64,000 nt of DNA from an uncultured Acetatifactor sp. (GCA_947595925.1 CANQEV010000005.1:1-64000); one strand, 5' to 3'; positions 8,127 to 16,660 are shown, counted from the first letter of the stretch. The notes: generated by a model not told the origin, from the sequence alone. A program made the numbers and translations.

Positions 8127-8990
8127 ATGAATCAATATGATATCGCCATTGTGGGAGGCGACCGCCGCATCGCCTGCATGGCTCCCATCTTCGCCGGAAA
8201 GGGCTATCGGGTGATCTGTTTCGGTTCCCAGAATACGGACGACGCCGACCGGGCCCTCTCCCTGAAGGAAGCCCTGGATACCACCGGCGCCATCGTCTGC
8301 GGCATCCCCTTTGCAAAAGAGGGTTTTGTTTACAGTGAAAGCGATGCCTCCATTCCGCTCACGGAACTGCAGAGGTGTCTGCGGAAGCACCAGAAGATCT
8401 TCGGCGGGGTGATCCCCGAGGATTTCCGAAGGCTCTGCGAGGAGAGGGAGATCGGCTGCTATGACTTTATGCGCGACGAACCCCTGACCCTGTTCAACGC
8501 CGTGGCCACGGCGGAGGGCGCTATTTTGGAAGCGCTGGCCCATAAGGAAACCATCCTCCATAGGAGCGACTGCCTCGTCCTGGGCTTCGGCAGGTGCGGC
8601 AGTCTGACCGCCCAGAGGCTCCGGGGACTTTCGGCCCATGTGACTGTCAGCGTGGGAAACCCCACGGAGCTGGCCATGGCCGGCGCACAGGGCTTTCACA
8701 CCCTGCCTCTGGCCAGGCTCCGGCAGGAGATCTCCCGCTTCGACTATGTTTTTAACACGATCCCCGCCTGCTACCTGGACGAAGGATGTCTCCGAAGGGT
8801 GCATCCCGAGTGCCTGATCATCGATATCGCCTCCGGGCGCACCGGCGTGGATTACAAGGCCGCCGGGGAGCTTGGCCTGTCCGTCCGCTACTGTCCCGGG
8901 CTGCCCGGGAAGTACGCCAGCATCAGCTGCGCGCAGAAGCTGGCGGATTTTGTGCTCCTCAACATTCACTCTAAAAAGAAAGGTGTGTGA
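8127..8990 (+). CDS. dpaA: Dipicolinate synthase subunit A
   Basis: With subunit B it oxidises the dihydrodipicolinate-pathway intermediate to dipicolinic acid (DPA) in the mother cell during sporulation; DPA loads the spore core as the calcium chelate. The N-terminal DIAIVGGDRRIACMAPIFA segment and a Rossmann-type motif LVLGFGRCGSLTAQRLRGL near residues 153-171 indicate NAD(P) binding. The IDIASGRTGVDYKAAGELGL and CPGLPGKYAS stretches are typical of SpoVFA. Length is 287 residues. The start at 8127 (MNQYDIAI) fits the family N-terminus, though no strong ribosome site is visible. The subunit B gene starts within about 10 bases of the stop. Its presence implies endospore formation. Confidence 0.95.
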   Translation: MNQYDIAIVGGDRRIACMAPIFAGKGYRVICFGSQNTDDADRALSLKEALDTTGAIVCGIPFAKEGFVYSESDASIPLTELQRCLRKHQKIFGGVIPEDFRRLCEEREIGCYDFMRDEPLTLFNAVATAEGAILEALAHKETILHRSDCLVLGFGRCGSLTAQRLRGLSAHVTVSVGNPTELAMAGAQGFHTLPLARLRQEISRFDYVFNTIPACYLDEGCLRRVHPECLIIDIASGRTGVDYKAAGELGLSVRYCPGLPGKYASISCAQKLADFVLLNIHSKKKGV

Positions 8991-8995
8991 CCAGA

Positions 8996-9580
8996 ATGGA
9001 ATTATACGGCAAGAACATCGGCGTGGCCCTGACCGGGTCCTTTTGTACTTTCGAAAAAACCTTTAAGGTTCTGGAGGATCTGGTCCAGGCGGGAGCCAAT
9101 CTGTATCCCATCCTCTCCGACTCCTCCCAGAAGATCTCCAGCCGCTTCGGGACCCCGGATCTCTATCTGGAGCGGATCCGGACCATCACCGGCAGGGAGC
9201 CCATCCTGAGCATCGAGACCGCGGAGCCCATCGGCCCCTCCTCCTACCTCGACATCCTCGCCATCGTGCCCTGTACCGGGAACACGGCGGCAAAGCTGGC
9301 CAGCGGCATCACGGACAGCCCGGTGCTGATGGCGGCGAAGGCCCACCTGCGGGTCAACAAGCCCCTGGTGATCGCCATCTCCACCAACGACGGCCTTGGC
9401 ATGAACTTAAAGAACATCGGCACCCTGTTTAATTCCAAGAACATTTATTTCGTACCCTTCGGACAGGACAACTGGGAGAAGAAACCTAACTCCCTTGTGG
9501 CCCACATGGAACTGCTGCGCCCTGCCCTGGAACTGGCCCTGGAGCACAGACAGTACCAGCCGGTGCTGATCTCCTATTAG
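8996..9580 (+). CDS. dpaB: Dipicolinate synthase subunit B
   Basis: A flavoprotein-like partner of DpaA in dipicolinate synthesis for the spore core. The start GKNIGVALTGSFCTFEKTF and later segments DSPVLMAAKAHLRVNKPLVI, ISTNDGLGMN and FVPFGQDNWEKKPNSLVAHM closely follow the SpoVFB pattern, and the length (about 194 residues) is normal. An AAAGG site precedes two possible starts: GTG at 8987, overlapping the dpaA stop, and ATG at 8996. Spacing is short for the first and long for the second, so the start is uncertain by three codons. The tight dpaA-dpaB arrangement indicates one operon and a fixed subunit ratio. Confidence 0.95.
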   Translation: MELYGKNIGVALTGSFCTFEKTFKVLEDLVQAGANLYPILSDSSQKISSRFGTPDLYLERIRTITGREPILSIETAEPIGPSSYLDILAIVPCTGNTAAKLASGITDSPVLMAAKAHLRVNKPLVIAISTNDGLGMNLKNIGTLFNSKNIYFVPFGQDNWEKKPNSLVAHMELLRPALELALEHRQYQPVLISY

Positions 9581-9585
9581 ACCTC

Positions 9586-9715
9586 GGCGGACCCGGAGCT
9601 GAAAGAAGACTTGCCTTTGTGCAAAATGCTGCGGTGGATCCGAAACTGCCAAGAAGTCTGGCATTGTGCAAGGACCGCGGCGAACCCGAGCCAAATAAGA
9701 CTTATCTTAGCACAA
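9586..9715 (+). repeat. Imperfect direct repeats between dpaB and asparagine synthetase gene
   Basis: A 21-base unit of the form AGAAGACTTGCCTTTGTGCA recurs imperfectly at 9604-9624, 9651-9671 and 9695-9715, each preceded by a GCGG-rich block with CCCGAG-like sequence. The period is about 44-47 bases. The third copy also pairs as an inverted repeat with parts of the first (GCCTTTGTGC against GCACAAGGTAGGC). I see no T-box or other known riboswitch motif. Function unknown. Confidence 0.5.
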
Positions 9716-9814
9716 GGTAGGCTTCTGGTGCAGGAAAACTCCGCAGAAAAACTCCGCGAGCAGCGCGGACAGTGCAGCTATATGCATTTATATATAGGAA
9801 AGGAAAGATTGCAG

Positions 9815-11677
9815 ATGTGCGGAATTGCTGGTTTTTGTGACTTTCACGGAAATTATCGGGAGGAACCCGGAAAGTGGTACCGGGTCCTTCAGTCGATGGG
9901 ACAGGTACAAAAGCACAGGGGGCCGGACGGAGAGGGCGTGTACCTGCAGAGGCACATCGGCCTTTCCCACGTCCGCCTCTCCATTCTGGACCCGGAGGGC
10001 GGCGCTCAGCCCATGGTGCGCCAGTGCCTTTCCCGGGACGGCCACCGGGCGGCCCTCGTCTTTAACGGCGAGATCTACAACAGCCCCCTTCTGCGCCGGG
10101 AACTGATCTCCCAGGGGGCCCGGTTCGAAACCACCTGCGACACGGAAGTCATCCTGCAGGGCTATCTGCTCCACGGGATCGATTATGTAAAGGAATTGAA
10201 CGGGATCTTCGCCTTTGCCCTCTGGGACGAAAGCCTGGAACAGCTCTTTCTTGTCAGGGATCCCATGGGCGTAAAACCCCTGTTCTATACCAGGCTTGGC
10301 CAGACCCTTGTTTTTTCTTCCGAATTGAAGGGGCTTCTGCAGTTTCCCGGCATGGAGCCGGAGGTGGACCGGGAGGGCCTTTGCGAGGTCTTTGGACTGG
10401 GGCCCGCAAAGACCTATGGCAAGGGCGTCTTTCGGGGCGTCCTGGAGGTCCTTCCGGGGCACACGCTGGAGTTCTCCGGTTCCCGGATCCAGGAGCGCGC
10501 TTTCTGGCAGCTGGAAAGCCGGCCCCATGAGGACAGCTGGGAGGAAACCGTGGAAAAAACCCGCTTCCTGGTGACAGACGCCATCAAAATGCAGATGCTC
10601 TCCGACGTGCCCATCTGCACGTTTCTCTCCGGCGGCGTGGACTCCAGTCTCGTCACCGCCGTGTGCAGCATGGAGCTGAAGAAACAGGGAAAGATCCTAT
10701 CCACTTTTTCCTTTGACTTTAAGGACAACGACGTCAATTTCAAGGCCAATTCCTTCCAGCCCTCCCAGGACCGCCCCTGGGTAGATCAGATGGTCTTCTT
10801 CTGCGGCACGGACCATCACTACCTGGAATGCGCCAACACCGCTCTCTTTGAATACCTGTTCCGGGCCGTGGACGCCAGGGACCTCTCCTGCATGGCGGAC
10901 GTGGAGGCCTCCATGCTGTACTTCTGCAGCCTGGTCGCCAGGACCCATAAAGTGACTCTGACCGGAGAGTGCGCGGATGAGATCTTCGGCGGCTACCCCT
11001 GGTTTCACAAGGAAGAATGCTTCCAGGCTGATATCTTCCCCTGGTCCATGGACTTCGGTCCCCGCACCATGCTGCTCCGGGACGAGATCCTTGCGGAACT
11101 CCCCCTGGAGGAATACGCGCGGGAGGCTTATCAAAAGACGGTGAAGGAAACTCCCCGGCTTATCGGGGAAAGCCCGGAGGAAGCCCGAAGGCGGGAGATC
11201 TCCTACCTGAATCTGCGCTGGTTCATGCAGACCCTTCTCGACAGGATGGACCGCACCAGCATGCACACCGGACTGGAAGCCCGGGTTCCCTTTGCGGACC
11301 ACCGCATTGTGGAATATGTCTGGAACGTGCCCTGGGAGATGAAATGCCCGGGCGGCGTGGTAAAAGGGCTTCTGCGGGAGGCGGCCAAGGGCCTTCTCCC
11401 CGACAGCGTCCTCTACCGCAAAAAGAGCCCCTATCCCAAAACTTACGACCCCGCCTATGAGGGGCTTCTTCGGACGGAGCTCCTGCGCGTCCTGGCGGAT
11501 CCCGGCCAGCCTTTGGGAAGCCTCATCGACCTTCAGAAGGTCCAGGTCTTCCTCTCTCAGCCCAGCGACTACGGACGCCCCTTCTACGGTCAGCTCATGG
11601 CAGGCCCCCAGCTTCTGGCCTACCTTCTGCAGGTCAACTACTGGCTGAAGCACTACAAGATCCACATCCGGCTTTAA
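9815..11677 (+). CDS. asnB: Asparagine synthetase, glutamine-hydrolysing
   Basis: Makes asparagine from aspartate, ATP and glutamine. The N-terminal class II glutaminase domain begins MCGIAGF, so Cys2 becomes the N-terminal nucleophile; KHRGPDGEG (near residues 34-42) and LVFNGEIYN follow. The C-terminal ATP-pyrophosphatase domain carries the PP-loop SGGVDSS near residue 272 and the GECADEIFGGYPWF segment near 390. Total length is 620 residues. The start at 9815 is fixed by the requirement for MCG and by an AGGAAAGG site 8-10 bases upstream; a longer frame starting at 9611 is not real. It lies 234 bases downstream of dpaB behind a repeat-rich gap, so it may be separately transcribed. Confidence 0.95.
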   Translation: MCGIAGFCDFHGNYREEPGKWYRVLQSMGQVQKHRGPDGEGVYLQRHIGLSHVRLSILDPEGGAQPMVRQCLSRDGHRAALVFNGEIYNSPLLRRELISQGARFETTCDTEVILQGYLLHGIDYVKELNGIFAFALWDESLEQLFLVRDPMGVKPLFYTRLGQTLVFSSELKGLLQFPGMEPEVDREGLCEVFGLGPAKTYGKGVFRGVLEVLPGHTLEFSGSRIQERAFWQLESRPHEDSWEETVEKTRFLVTDAIKMQMLSDVPICTFLSGGVDSSLVTAVCSMELKKQGKILSTFSFDFKDNDVNFKANSFQPSQDRPWVDQMVFFCGTDHHYLECANTALFEYLFRAVDARDLSCMADVEASMLYFCSLVARTHKVTLTGECADEIFGGYPWFHKEECFQADIFPWSMDFGPRTMLLRDEILAELPLEEYAREAYQKTVKETPRLIGESPEEARRREISYLNLRWFMQTLLDRMDRTSMHTGLEARVPFADHRIVEYVWNVPWEMKCPGGVVKGLLREAAKGLLPDSVLYRKKSPYPKTYDPAYEGLLRTELLRVLADPGQPLGSLIDLQKVQVFLSQPSDYGRPFYGQLMAGPQLLAYLLQVNYWLKHYKIHIRL

Positions 11678-11693
11678 GCCGCACTTTCATCAA

Positions 11694-11730
11694 AACAGCC
11701 GGCCTGGGATCACTTCCCAAGCCGGCCGTC
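11694..11730 (-). terminator. Strong hairpin between convergent genes
   Basis: GCCGGC-C-TGGGA pairs with TCCCA-A-GCCGGC around a TCACT loop. A short T run follows on the minus strand (CTGTTTTG), so it most likely ends the SseB-like gene transcript. It may also stop asnB transcription from the other side. Confidence 0.65.
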
Positions 11731-11758
11731 CAATGCTTATAAAATGCACGCCTTCTTT

Positions 11759-12622
11759 TTACGCCTTAAGCTCCTCTACCAATTTCGGGATATCGTTCTT
11801 CGCCACCGGGATGCAGAGGCTGAGCGGATCGATCACACAGCCGACCACAGTGTCATTGATCATATCGGCGACGTCCTTAAAAGGTATTTTCACCACCTTT
11901 ACCTTGTCGCTGACCTTTTTACAGTAAGCGGCAACCTCGTCCATGTTTGTAAAAAATGCCAGGAATGAGGCGCTTTCCCCCGTGTCCTTCTTTTTAATAG
12001 GAAAGAGGGGGATCCTGCTTTTCGCCAGATTCAGCCTGCCATCTTCCGTCGGTTCCTCCTCAGGCATGACGGGCAGCAGCAGCTCCGCGCGGATAAGATT
12101 GGCGTAAAATTCCTCGGAATGTTCCTGGATCTGATTCATATCCGGTTCCTTCCTGCGCAGATCCTGAGCATAATAGAGGCCGGTGAGCCGCAATCCGGTC
12201 AGTTCCGTTTTAGCCTTATCCACAACCTCTTTCGCCTGGCTCGGAATCACCTGATCCAGCTCCAGAACTTCTCCGCTCTCGTCTGCGGGCTTAAAAAACA
12301 CGGCGTTCAATCCCAGCAGCGGAAGCCGCAGCAGATGCTCCCGAACCTGGTTCCTGGGGATGCCAGCGGCGTTCTCCTGACCGCCCTCCCCATTGCTCTG
12401 GATCGTCCCCTCCGTCTTCAGTTCCACCACGGCGACCAAATCGCCGTTATCATAAAAGCGCCTCGCCGCTTCCTGGGCGTCCTCCTGTTTCTCATACAAA
12501 AACGCCTGATCAAAGTAATTTCCCTGCTCACATTCGATAAAGGGCAATCTGGTTCCCATTCCATACAGAATATATGCCTGCTCCAGGATCCTCAATCTGC
12601 CAATCTTTTCTGCTTTCGTCAT
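11759..12622 (-). CDS. SseB-like protein
   Basis: A cytoplasmic protein of about 287 residues with no transmembrane segment. The N-terminal half contains a region typical of SseB N-terminal/enhanced-serine-sensitivity type domains (LPFIECEQGNYFDQAFLYE, then a second similar unit from NLAKSRIPLFPIKKK, FLAFFTNMDEVAAYCKK, DPLSLCIPVAKNDIPKL). It therefore looks like two SseB-type units. The ATG at 12622 (MTKAEK) is chosen because GGAGGAG lies 7-8 bases upstream; an in-frame GTG at 12637 overlaps that site. The family is poorly understood (type III secretion or ESX-linked in some bacteria). No such genes are nearby, so the role is unknown. Confidence 0.7.
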   Translation of the reverse strand: MTKAEKIGRLRILEQAYILYGMGTRLPFIECEQGNYFDQAFLYEKQEDAQEAARRFYDNGDLVAVVELKTEGTIQSNGEGGQENAAGIPRNQVREHLLRLPLLGLNAVFFKPADESGEVLELDQVIPSQAKEVVDKAKTELTGLRLTGLYYAQDLRRKEPDMNQIQEHSEEFYANLIRAELLLPVMPEEEPTEDGRLNLAKSRIPLFPIKKKDTGESASFLAFFTNMDEVAAYCKKVSDKVKVVKIPFKDVADMINDTVVGCVIDPLSLCIPVAKNDIPKLVEELKA

Positions 12623-12783
12623 CTGTCGCTCCTCCACTCCCTATGATCCGGCCTGCATTTTATACTTTTCCGCCGGAAATATCTCTTTGTCTTATTGCGC
12701 ATCTTCCTGTCTTGCCTTTACCAGTATAACATATCTGCCCCTGCTGTCCAAGGTTTTTTTCATCACCCGTTCAGCCTGACCCT

Positions 12784-14514
12784 TCATTCATTCTCTAACA
12801 GCCCGCGCATATACTCCGCCGACTTCAGCATATACTCCAGCTGGTCCGGCGCGCCAAAGTGCTCGATGGCCAGATATCCCTTATAATGCAGCGCTTTCAG
12901 CTTCTCCACCAGCTCCGCCACCGGCAGATATCCGTCCCCCACCGGCACCGGCTTCAGGCCCTTTCGCACTTTCAGGGGCGCATCCTCCGGCAGTCCCAGC
13001 CCCCGGCGGATCTCCGCTTCCTCCTCCGGTTCCTCTCCCCGGTCCTTGCAGTGCACATGCCCGATGTAATCCTTCAAAACCTCAAAGGCTTCCATGGGAT
13101 CCTCGTCGCTGAAGGCATAATTTCCCATGTCCAACGTGTGCTTCAGCCCGGGAGCCTGTTCCAGAAACCACTTTAAGGGATACATCCTGGCGATGGGGGA
13201 GGTAAAGCTGTCAAAGTCCTCCATGGACACCATGATCCCTTTCCGGGCGGCGTACTCGGTCAGCTCTGCCACCGCGTCCCGCATGGAGGAAATTTCCAGA
13301 GAACTCTCCATATACCGGGCGGCCTCCTCATAAGAGCCGCTGGCCCGGTGCAGCGCCAATGCCTCCTCCGGGTCCAGGAATCCCGGGATCAGCATCACCC
13401 GCCGGATCCCCATGCGCTCCGCTGCGTCCAGCATCTTTCTCCCCATGTGCATCCCGGCCGCGTAACGCTTTCCAAATTCAAAGAAGTGATACAGGTTCGA
13501 GATCTCCAGCCCGGCGTCCCGGATCGTCCGGTTCAGTTCCGGCTTCTCCGCAAGAACCGCGTAGTCCATCTCGATCCCCTGGATCCCGGCCCGTTTTACT
13601 TCCCGCAGCAGCTCCTCTATGGATTTTCCGGTCTGCTGGGAGGCCTCCCGGATATGTTCAAAAAAGACGGACAGCTTCATGTCTCCGGCTTTCGCCGCAC
13701 CCGTCTGCGCCTTTTTAGGACCGATTTCTCCCGTCCCTGCCGGGATCGATCCCTTTCCTCGTACCCCGTCCGCATCTTCTTTTCCAAAACTTTCTGCATT
13801 TTCCAGGGGTTGCTTCACCTCCCTGCAGCTCAAGTCCTCCCGGCTTCTCCGCACCGGACTGCACCAGTACACCGCATTGGCTATGACCTGCTGGATATTT
13901 GGGTCGTGGTATGTGGGGCAGGTCTCATGCCCCGGCTGAAAGTAAAAGATCTTCCCCAGCCCCCTCTGAAACGTGCATCCGCTTCGAAAGACCTCCCCGC
14001 CGGCAAACCACCCGGTAAACACCACGTCATCCGGCTTCGGGATGTCAAAATATTCCCCGTACATCTCCTCCACGGGGAGTTCAAAATCATCCGGAAGGTT
14101 CCGGGAGATGGGATGGGCCGGGGCCGTGACAAAAAGCCTCTCCCTGTCCCCATGCCTCCACCGAAGGGTCATGGAGGTCCCAAGGAGCTTTCGCATCATC
14201 TTGCTGTAATGGGCGGAGTGCAGCGCGATCAGCCCCATGCCCCGGAGCACCGCCTGCCGGATCCGCTCCGCAACCTCGTCTGAAAATTCCTCCTGGGCCA
14301 TGTGGCTCCAATAGATCAGCACGTCCGTGTGATCCAGAACCTCCTGGCTCAGCCCATGCTCCGGCTCGTCAAAAACTGCCGTCCGCACGGAGAGATCCGG
14401 ATACCTTCCCAGAAATTCCGCGATACACCCGTGGATCCCCCGGGGATAAATCTCCCTTACCTCCGGCTGCAGCTGTTCATGAAGATTTTCATTCCACACC
14501 GTTACGCTGATCAT
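12784..14514 (-). CDS. ThuA-like domain fused to a sugar phosphate isomerase/epimerase domain
   Basis: A 576-residue fusion. Residues 1-225 match ThuA-like (trehalose utilisation, glutamine amidotransferase-like fold) proteins: VTVWNENLHEQ, YPRGIHGCIAEFL, DVLIYWSHMAQEEF, GLIALHSAHYSKMM, YFQPGHETCPTYHDPNIQQVI. A Gly/Lys-rich linker of about 55 residues follows. From residue about 285 a xylose-isomerase-like TIM barrel begins (MKLSVFFEHI, VKRAGIQGIEMDYAVL, HTLDMGNYAFSDEDP, YIGHVHCKDRGEEPEE, YLAIEHFG) with the metal-ligand type Glu/Asp/His residues. The start codon overlaps the TetR stop as ATGA, so translation is coupled. A role in modifying sugars or polyols is inferred; the substrate is unknown. 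Confidence 0.88.
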   Translation of the reverse strand: MISVTVWNENLHEQLQPEVREIYPRGIHGCIAEFLGRYPDLSVRTAVFDEPEHGLSQEVLDHTDVLIYWSHMAQEEFSDEVAERIRQAVLRGMGLIALHSAHYSKMMRKLLGTSMTLRWRHGDRERLFVTAPAHPISRNLPDDFELPVEEMYGEYFDIPKPDDVVFTGWFAGGEVFRSGCTFQRGLGKIFYFQPGHETCPTYHDPNIQQVIANAVYWCSPVRRSREDLSCREVKQPLENAESFGKEDADGVRGKGSIPAGTGEIGPKKAQTGAAKAGDMKLSVFFEHIREASQQTGKSIEELLREVKRAGIQGIEMDYAVLAEKPELNRTIRDAGLEISNLYHFFEFGKRYAAGMHMGRKMLDAAERMGIRRVMLIPGFLDPEEALALHRASGSYEEAARYMESSLEISSMRDAVAELTEYAARKGIMVSMEDFDSFTSPIARMYPLKWFLEQAPGLKHTLDMGNYAFSDEDPMEAFEVLKDYIGHVHCKDRGEEPEEEAEIRRGLGLPEDAPLKVRKGLKPVPVGDGYLPVAELVEKLKALHYKGYLAIEHFGAPDQLEYMLKSAEYMRGLLENE

Positions 14515-15122
14515 GTTCCACCTCCCGGCGACGTCCCGCGCTCCCCCTGGATCACAAACAATTCCTTGTTATAAATCTTGGACATGGCGTCAAAAAAATC
14601 TGAGATGTCGTCTATCGGTACGCGGCGCTCTGAGTGGTACCATGTCTCAAAGACCGCCATGGCCCCGGAAGCGAAAAAGTTCAGGAAATAGTCCTCCCAC
14701 TGATCATGTCCGCCGGGATCTCCCCGGTAGATCCCCCGGAGGATCTTCTTTTCCTCCGCCACTACCTTGCTGAGCAGATGGGACTGATCTCCGGCGCTGA
14801 TCAGGATCGTATAAATCCTCTCGTTCTCCTGAAATTCCTTCATCACTTCATGCATCAGAAGATTGGGGGAATGGGCAAATTCCACCGGACTTAAACGGCA
14901 GATCCTGCCCGCCAGCTTGCCGATCAGCTCATTCTCCATATCGTCCAGAACGCCGTAGACGTCGCTGTAATGATTGTAAAACGTCTTCCGGTTCACATTC
15001 GCCCGCTCCACCAGTTCCTTCACCGTGACCCTGGACAATTCCTTCTCCTGGATCAGTTCCAGCAGCGCTTCCTGAAGGGCCTGCCTGGTTTTTTGAATCC
15101 TTCTGTCCCGTGTCTTTTCCAT
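14511..15122 (-). CDS. TetR/AcrR family transcriptional regulator
   Basis: A 203-residue regulator. The N-terminal helix-turn-helix is typical of TetR: RIQKTRQALQEALLELI, then VTVKELVERANVNRKTFYNHYSDVYGVL (residues 8-60). The C-terminal half is the variable ligand/dimerisation domain. It is first in an operon with the ThuA/isomerase fusion (4-base ATGA overlap) and divergent from a membrane protein gene at 15328. It probably controls one or both promoters in the AT-rich gap, where two TATACA-type palindromes are visible. The ligand is unknown, probably a sugar derivative given its partner (inference). Confidence 0.92.
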   Translation of the reverse strand: MEKTRDRRIQKTRQALQEALLELIQEKELSRVTVKELVERANVNRKTFYNHYSDVYGVLDDMENELIGKLAGRICRLSPVEFAHSPNLLMHEVMKEFQENERIYTILISAGDQSHLLSKVVAEEKKILRGIYRGDPGGHDQWEDYFLNFFASGAMAVFETWYHSERRVPIDDISDFFDAMSKIYNKELFVIQGERGTSPGGGT

Positions 15123-15201
15123 GATCGCCTCTTATGCAACAGTCCAGCCAATGCCATTCCCAAAGCTTCGCCTGCGCGCTTCTGAACTGTCACCCTCTTG
15201 T

Positions 15202-15226
15202 TATACAATTTTTCCACATTTGTATA
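15202..15226. promoter_or_regulatory. Possible TetR operator, palindrome 1
   Basis: TATACAA at 15202-15208 and TTGTATA at 15220-15226 form an interrupted palindrome about 80 bases upstream of the TetR gene, in the divergent promoter region. It shares the TATACA half-site with the palindrome at 15281-15296. Operator function is inferred. Confidence 0.4.
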
Positions 15227-15280
15227 TTTTTACACATTTCGGTCAACACTGACCATAGCACATTTCCAAAACATATTATA

Positions 15281-15296
15281 TTATACATGTGTATAA
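15281..15296. promoter_or_regulatory. Possible TetR operator, palindrome 2
   Basis: TTATACATGTGTATAA is a near-perfect 16-bp palindrome at 15281-15296. It lies about 30 bases upstream of the membrane protein start at 15328, where it would cover its promoter. Its half-site matches the one at 15202-15226. Confidence 0.4.
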
Positions 15297-15327
15297 AAAA
15301 TCAAGCGTACAAGGAGGAAATAAAAAG

Positions 15328-15900
15328 ATGGAAAAGATTAGCTTTACCGCTGCCTGCCTCATGATCCTTTTTGTATCCTTCATGGGGTTTGTGACAGAAA
15401 ATATCTGGCTCGCCTTTACAAAAGGATACATTGACAACCGCAATATGCATTTGCCCTTCCTGCTGGGGTACGGCCTGCTTATGATGTTTACCTACTATCT
15501 GCTGGGCCTTCCAACGAACAGGACAACATACTTTTTACAGGCCGCCGTCATTGTGATGGTAGGCGAAACGCTGTTGGGCAATCTTGTGGAAAAGGTCTGC
15601 CATTTCAACTGGTGGAACTACACCTGGCTGCCCCTCCACATCAACAAATACACCAGCGTTCCCACCACCATCGCTTTCGCGCTCATCATCACATTTTTCA
15701 TGGATCAGCTGTTTGAGCCCCTGATGGAATTTTTCGAGGGCATGGCGGACGGCAGCGCCCGCATCATCGCGCCGATGCTGATCCTGATCCTGACGATAGA
15801 CCTGAGCCACTCTTTCTATCGAATGTATGTGGATCAGGGAACCTACCGGACCTGGTACATTTCAGTCCATGAAAAGGCACCTGCCTTGAAACAGCCGTAA
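15328..15900 (+). CDS. Polytopic membrane protein, possibly CmpB/ABC_trans_CmpB-like
   Basis: A 190-residue integral membrane protein with about five hydrophobic segments (near residues 5-25, 40-60, 67-87, 110-130, 145-160). The motif NRNMHLPFLLGYGLLMM and the following helices resemble the putative ABC permease family PF06541 (CmpB), where a NRG..LHGPF..YG motif is usual; the match is only partial. The start at 15328 (MEKISF) has AAGGAGG upstream; an in-frame ATG at 15289 overlaps a putative operator and is less likely. It is divergent from the TetR gene, and a strong terminator follows. Function unknown. Confidence 0.75.
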   Translation: MEKISFTAACLMILFVSFMGFVTENIWLAFTKGYIDNRNMHLPFLLGYGLLMMFTYYLLGLPTNRTTYFLQAAVIVMVGETLLGNLVEKVCHFNWWNYTWLPLHINKYTSVPTTIAFALIITFFMDQLFEPLMEFFEGMADGSARIIAPMLILILTIDLSHSFYRMYVDQGTYRTWYISVHEKAPALKQP

Positions 15901-15902
15901 AA

Positions 15903-15931
15903 AATACCCCCTGCAAGGGGGTGTTTTTTTT
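15903..15931 (+). terminator. Rho-independent terminator
   Basis: TACCCCCT-GCA-AGGGGGTG hairpin followed by eight T, immediately after the stop codon at 15900. Confidence 0.85.
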
Positions 15932-15939
15932 GCCTTCTC

Positions 15940-16506
15940 TCATCCAAGCAGTCCCAGGTGCTCCAGCAGGATCTTGACTCCCAGAAGGATCAGGATCACG
16001 CCTCCGGCGACCTGGGCTTTCTTTTCAAACCTGGCGCCGAACAGACTTCCCACCTTTACGCCCACGGCGGACAAGACAAACGTAGTACAGCCGATCAAAA
16101 GAACCGCCGTCCAGATATTCACATTTCCCGCCATGGCCAGGGAGATCCCGACTGCCAGCGCGTCGATGGAAGTCGCCACCGCGAGGATAAACATCGTCCG
16201 GACCGACAGGTCTCCGTTCTCCTCTTTTTCTTCCTCGGAAAACGCTTCCCGCAGCATATTGACGCCGATCAGCGCCAGCAGGCCAAAGGCGATCCAGTGA
16301 TCCACGGAGACAATGGCGTTTGCGAACAGACTTCCCAGCAGGAACCCGATCAGCGGCATCAGCGCCTGAAAACATCCGAACCACCCTCCGCAGACCAACA
16401 TTCCCTTCACGCCTGCCTTTTTCATGGACAGGCCCTTGCACACGGAAACCGCAAACGCGTCCATGCTCAGTCCCACCGCCAATACAAACAGCGAAAAAAA
16501 TCCCAT
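15940..16506 (-). CDS. mntP: Manganese efflux pump MntP
   Basis: A six-TM exporter that keeps cytoplasmic Mn(II) from reaching toxic levels. The two halves of the inverted repeat start with LAVGLSMDAFAVSVCKGLSM (near residues 7-26) and LAVATSIDALAVGISLAM, each with the conserved Asp of the MntP (DUF204) family. GGWFGCFQALMPLIGFLLG lies between them. The start at 16506 is set by GGGAGG 5-6 bases upstream; the longer in-frame start at 16572 lies inside an interspersed repeat. No yybP-ykoY manganese riboswitch is visible upstream; a repeat copy occupies that place instead. Confidence 0.94.
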   Translation of the reverse strand: MGFFSLFVLAVGLSMDAFAVSVCKGLSMKKAGVKGMLVCGGWFGCFQALMPLIGFLLGSLFANAIVSVDHWIAFGLLALIGVNMLREAFSEEEKEENGDLSVRTMFILAVATSIDALAVGISLAMAGNVNIWTAVLLIGCTTFVLSAVGVKVGSLFGARFEKKAQVAGGVILILLGVKILLEHLGLLG

Positions 16507-16538
16507 AAAAACCTCCCGTGTATCTCTCGGCAAATCGC

Positions 16539-16616
16539 AGCAATTCAGCCTGCGCCATTCGCGAAGCCGCACTCTCTGCTGCTTGGAAGCTCTCTTTGCT
16601 CATAAAACGGCGTCCC
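16539..16616 (-). repeat. Interspersed structured repeat, copy 3 (partial)
   Basis: On the minus strand this carries the right half of the element described at 3404-3566: GACGCCGTTTTATGAGCAAAGA, a small hairpin region, GCGGCTTCGCGAATGGCGCAGGCTGAATTGCTG (given as separate parts). Arm 1, the long hairpin, is missing. It lies in the 5' leader of mntP. Confidence 0.65.
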
Positions 16617-16631
16617 GTTCACTTTTCGTAA

Positions 16632-16660
16632 TTGCGCTTATCCCACGATTATGGTATACT
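16632..16660 (+). promoter_or_regulatory. Putative housekeeping promoter of the 16757 lipoprotein gene
   Basis: TTGCGC at 16632-16637 and TATACT at 16655-16660 are separated by 17 bp. The predicted start leaves a leader of about 90 bases before the ATG at 16757. Confidence 0.45.

Noticed and set aside
9581..9814. T-box or amino-acid riboswitch ahead of asnB
   Set aside because: GCGGTGGATCCG resembles a fragment of the T-box bulge, but the full GGGTGGNACCGCG motif, specifier loop and terminator/antiterminator pair are missing.
16507..16630. Manganese riboswitch (yybP-ykoY) upstream of mntP
   Set aside because: The conserved internal loops are not found; the interval is occupied by a partial copy of the interspersed repeat.
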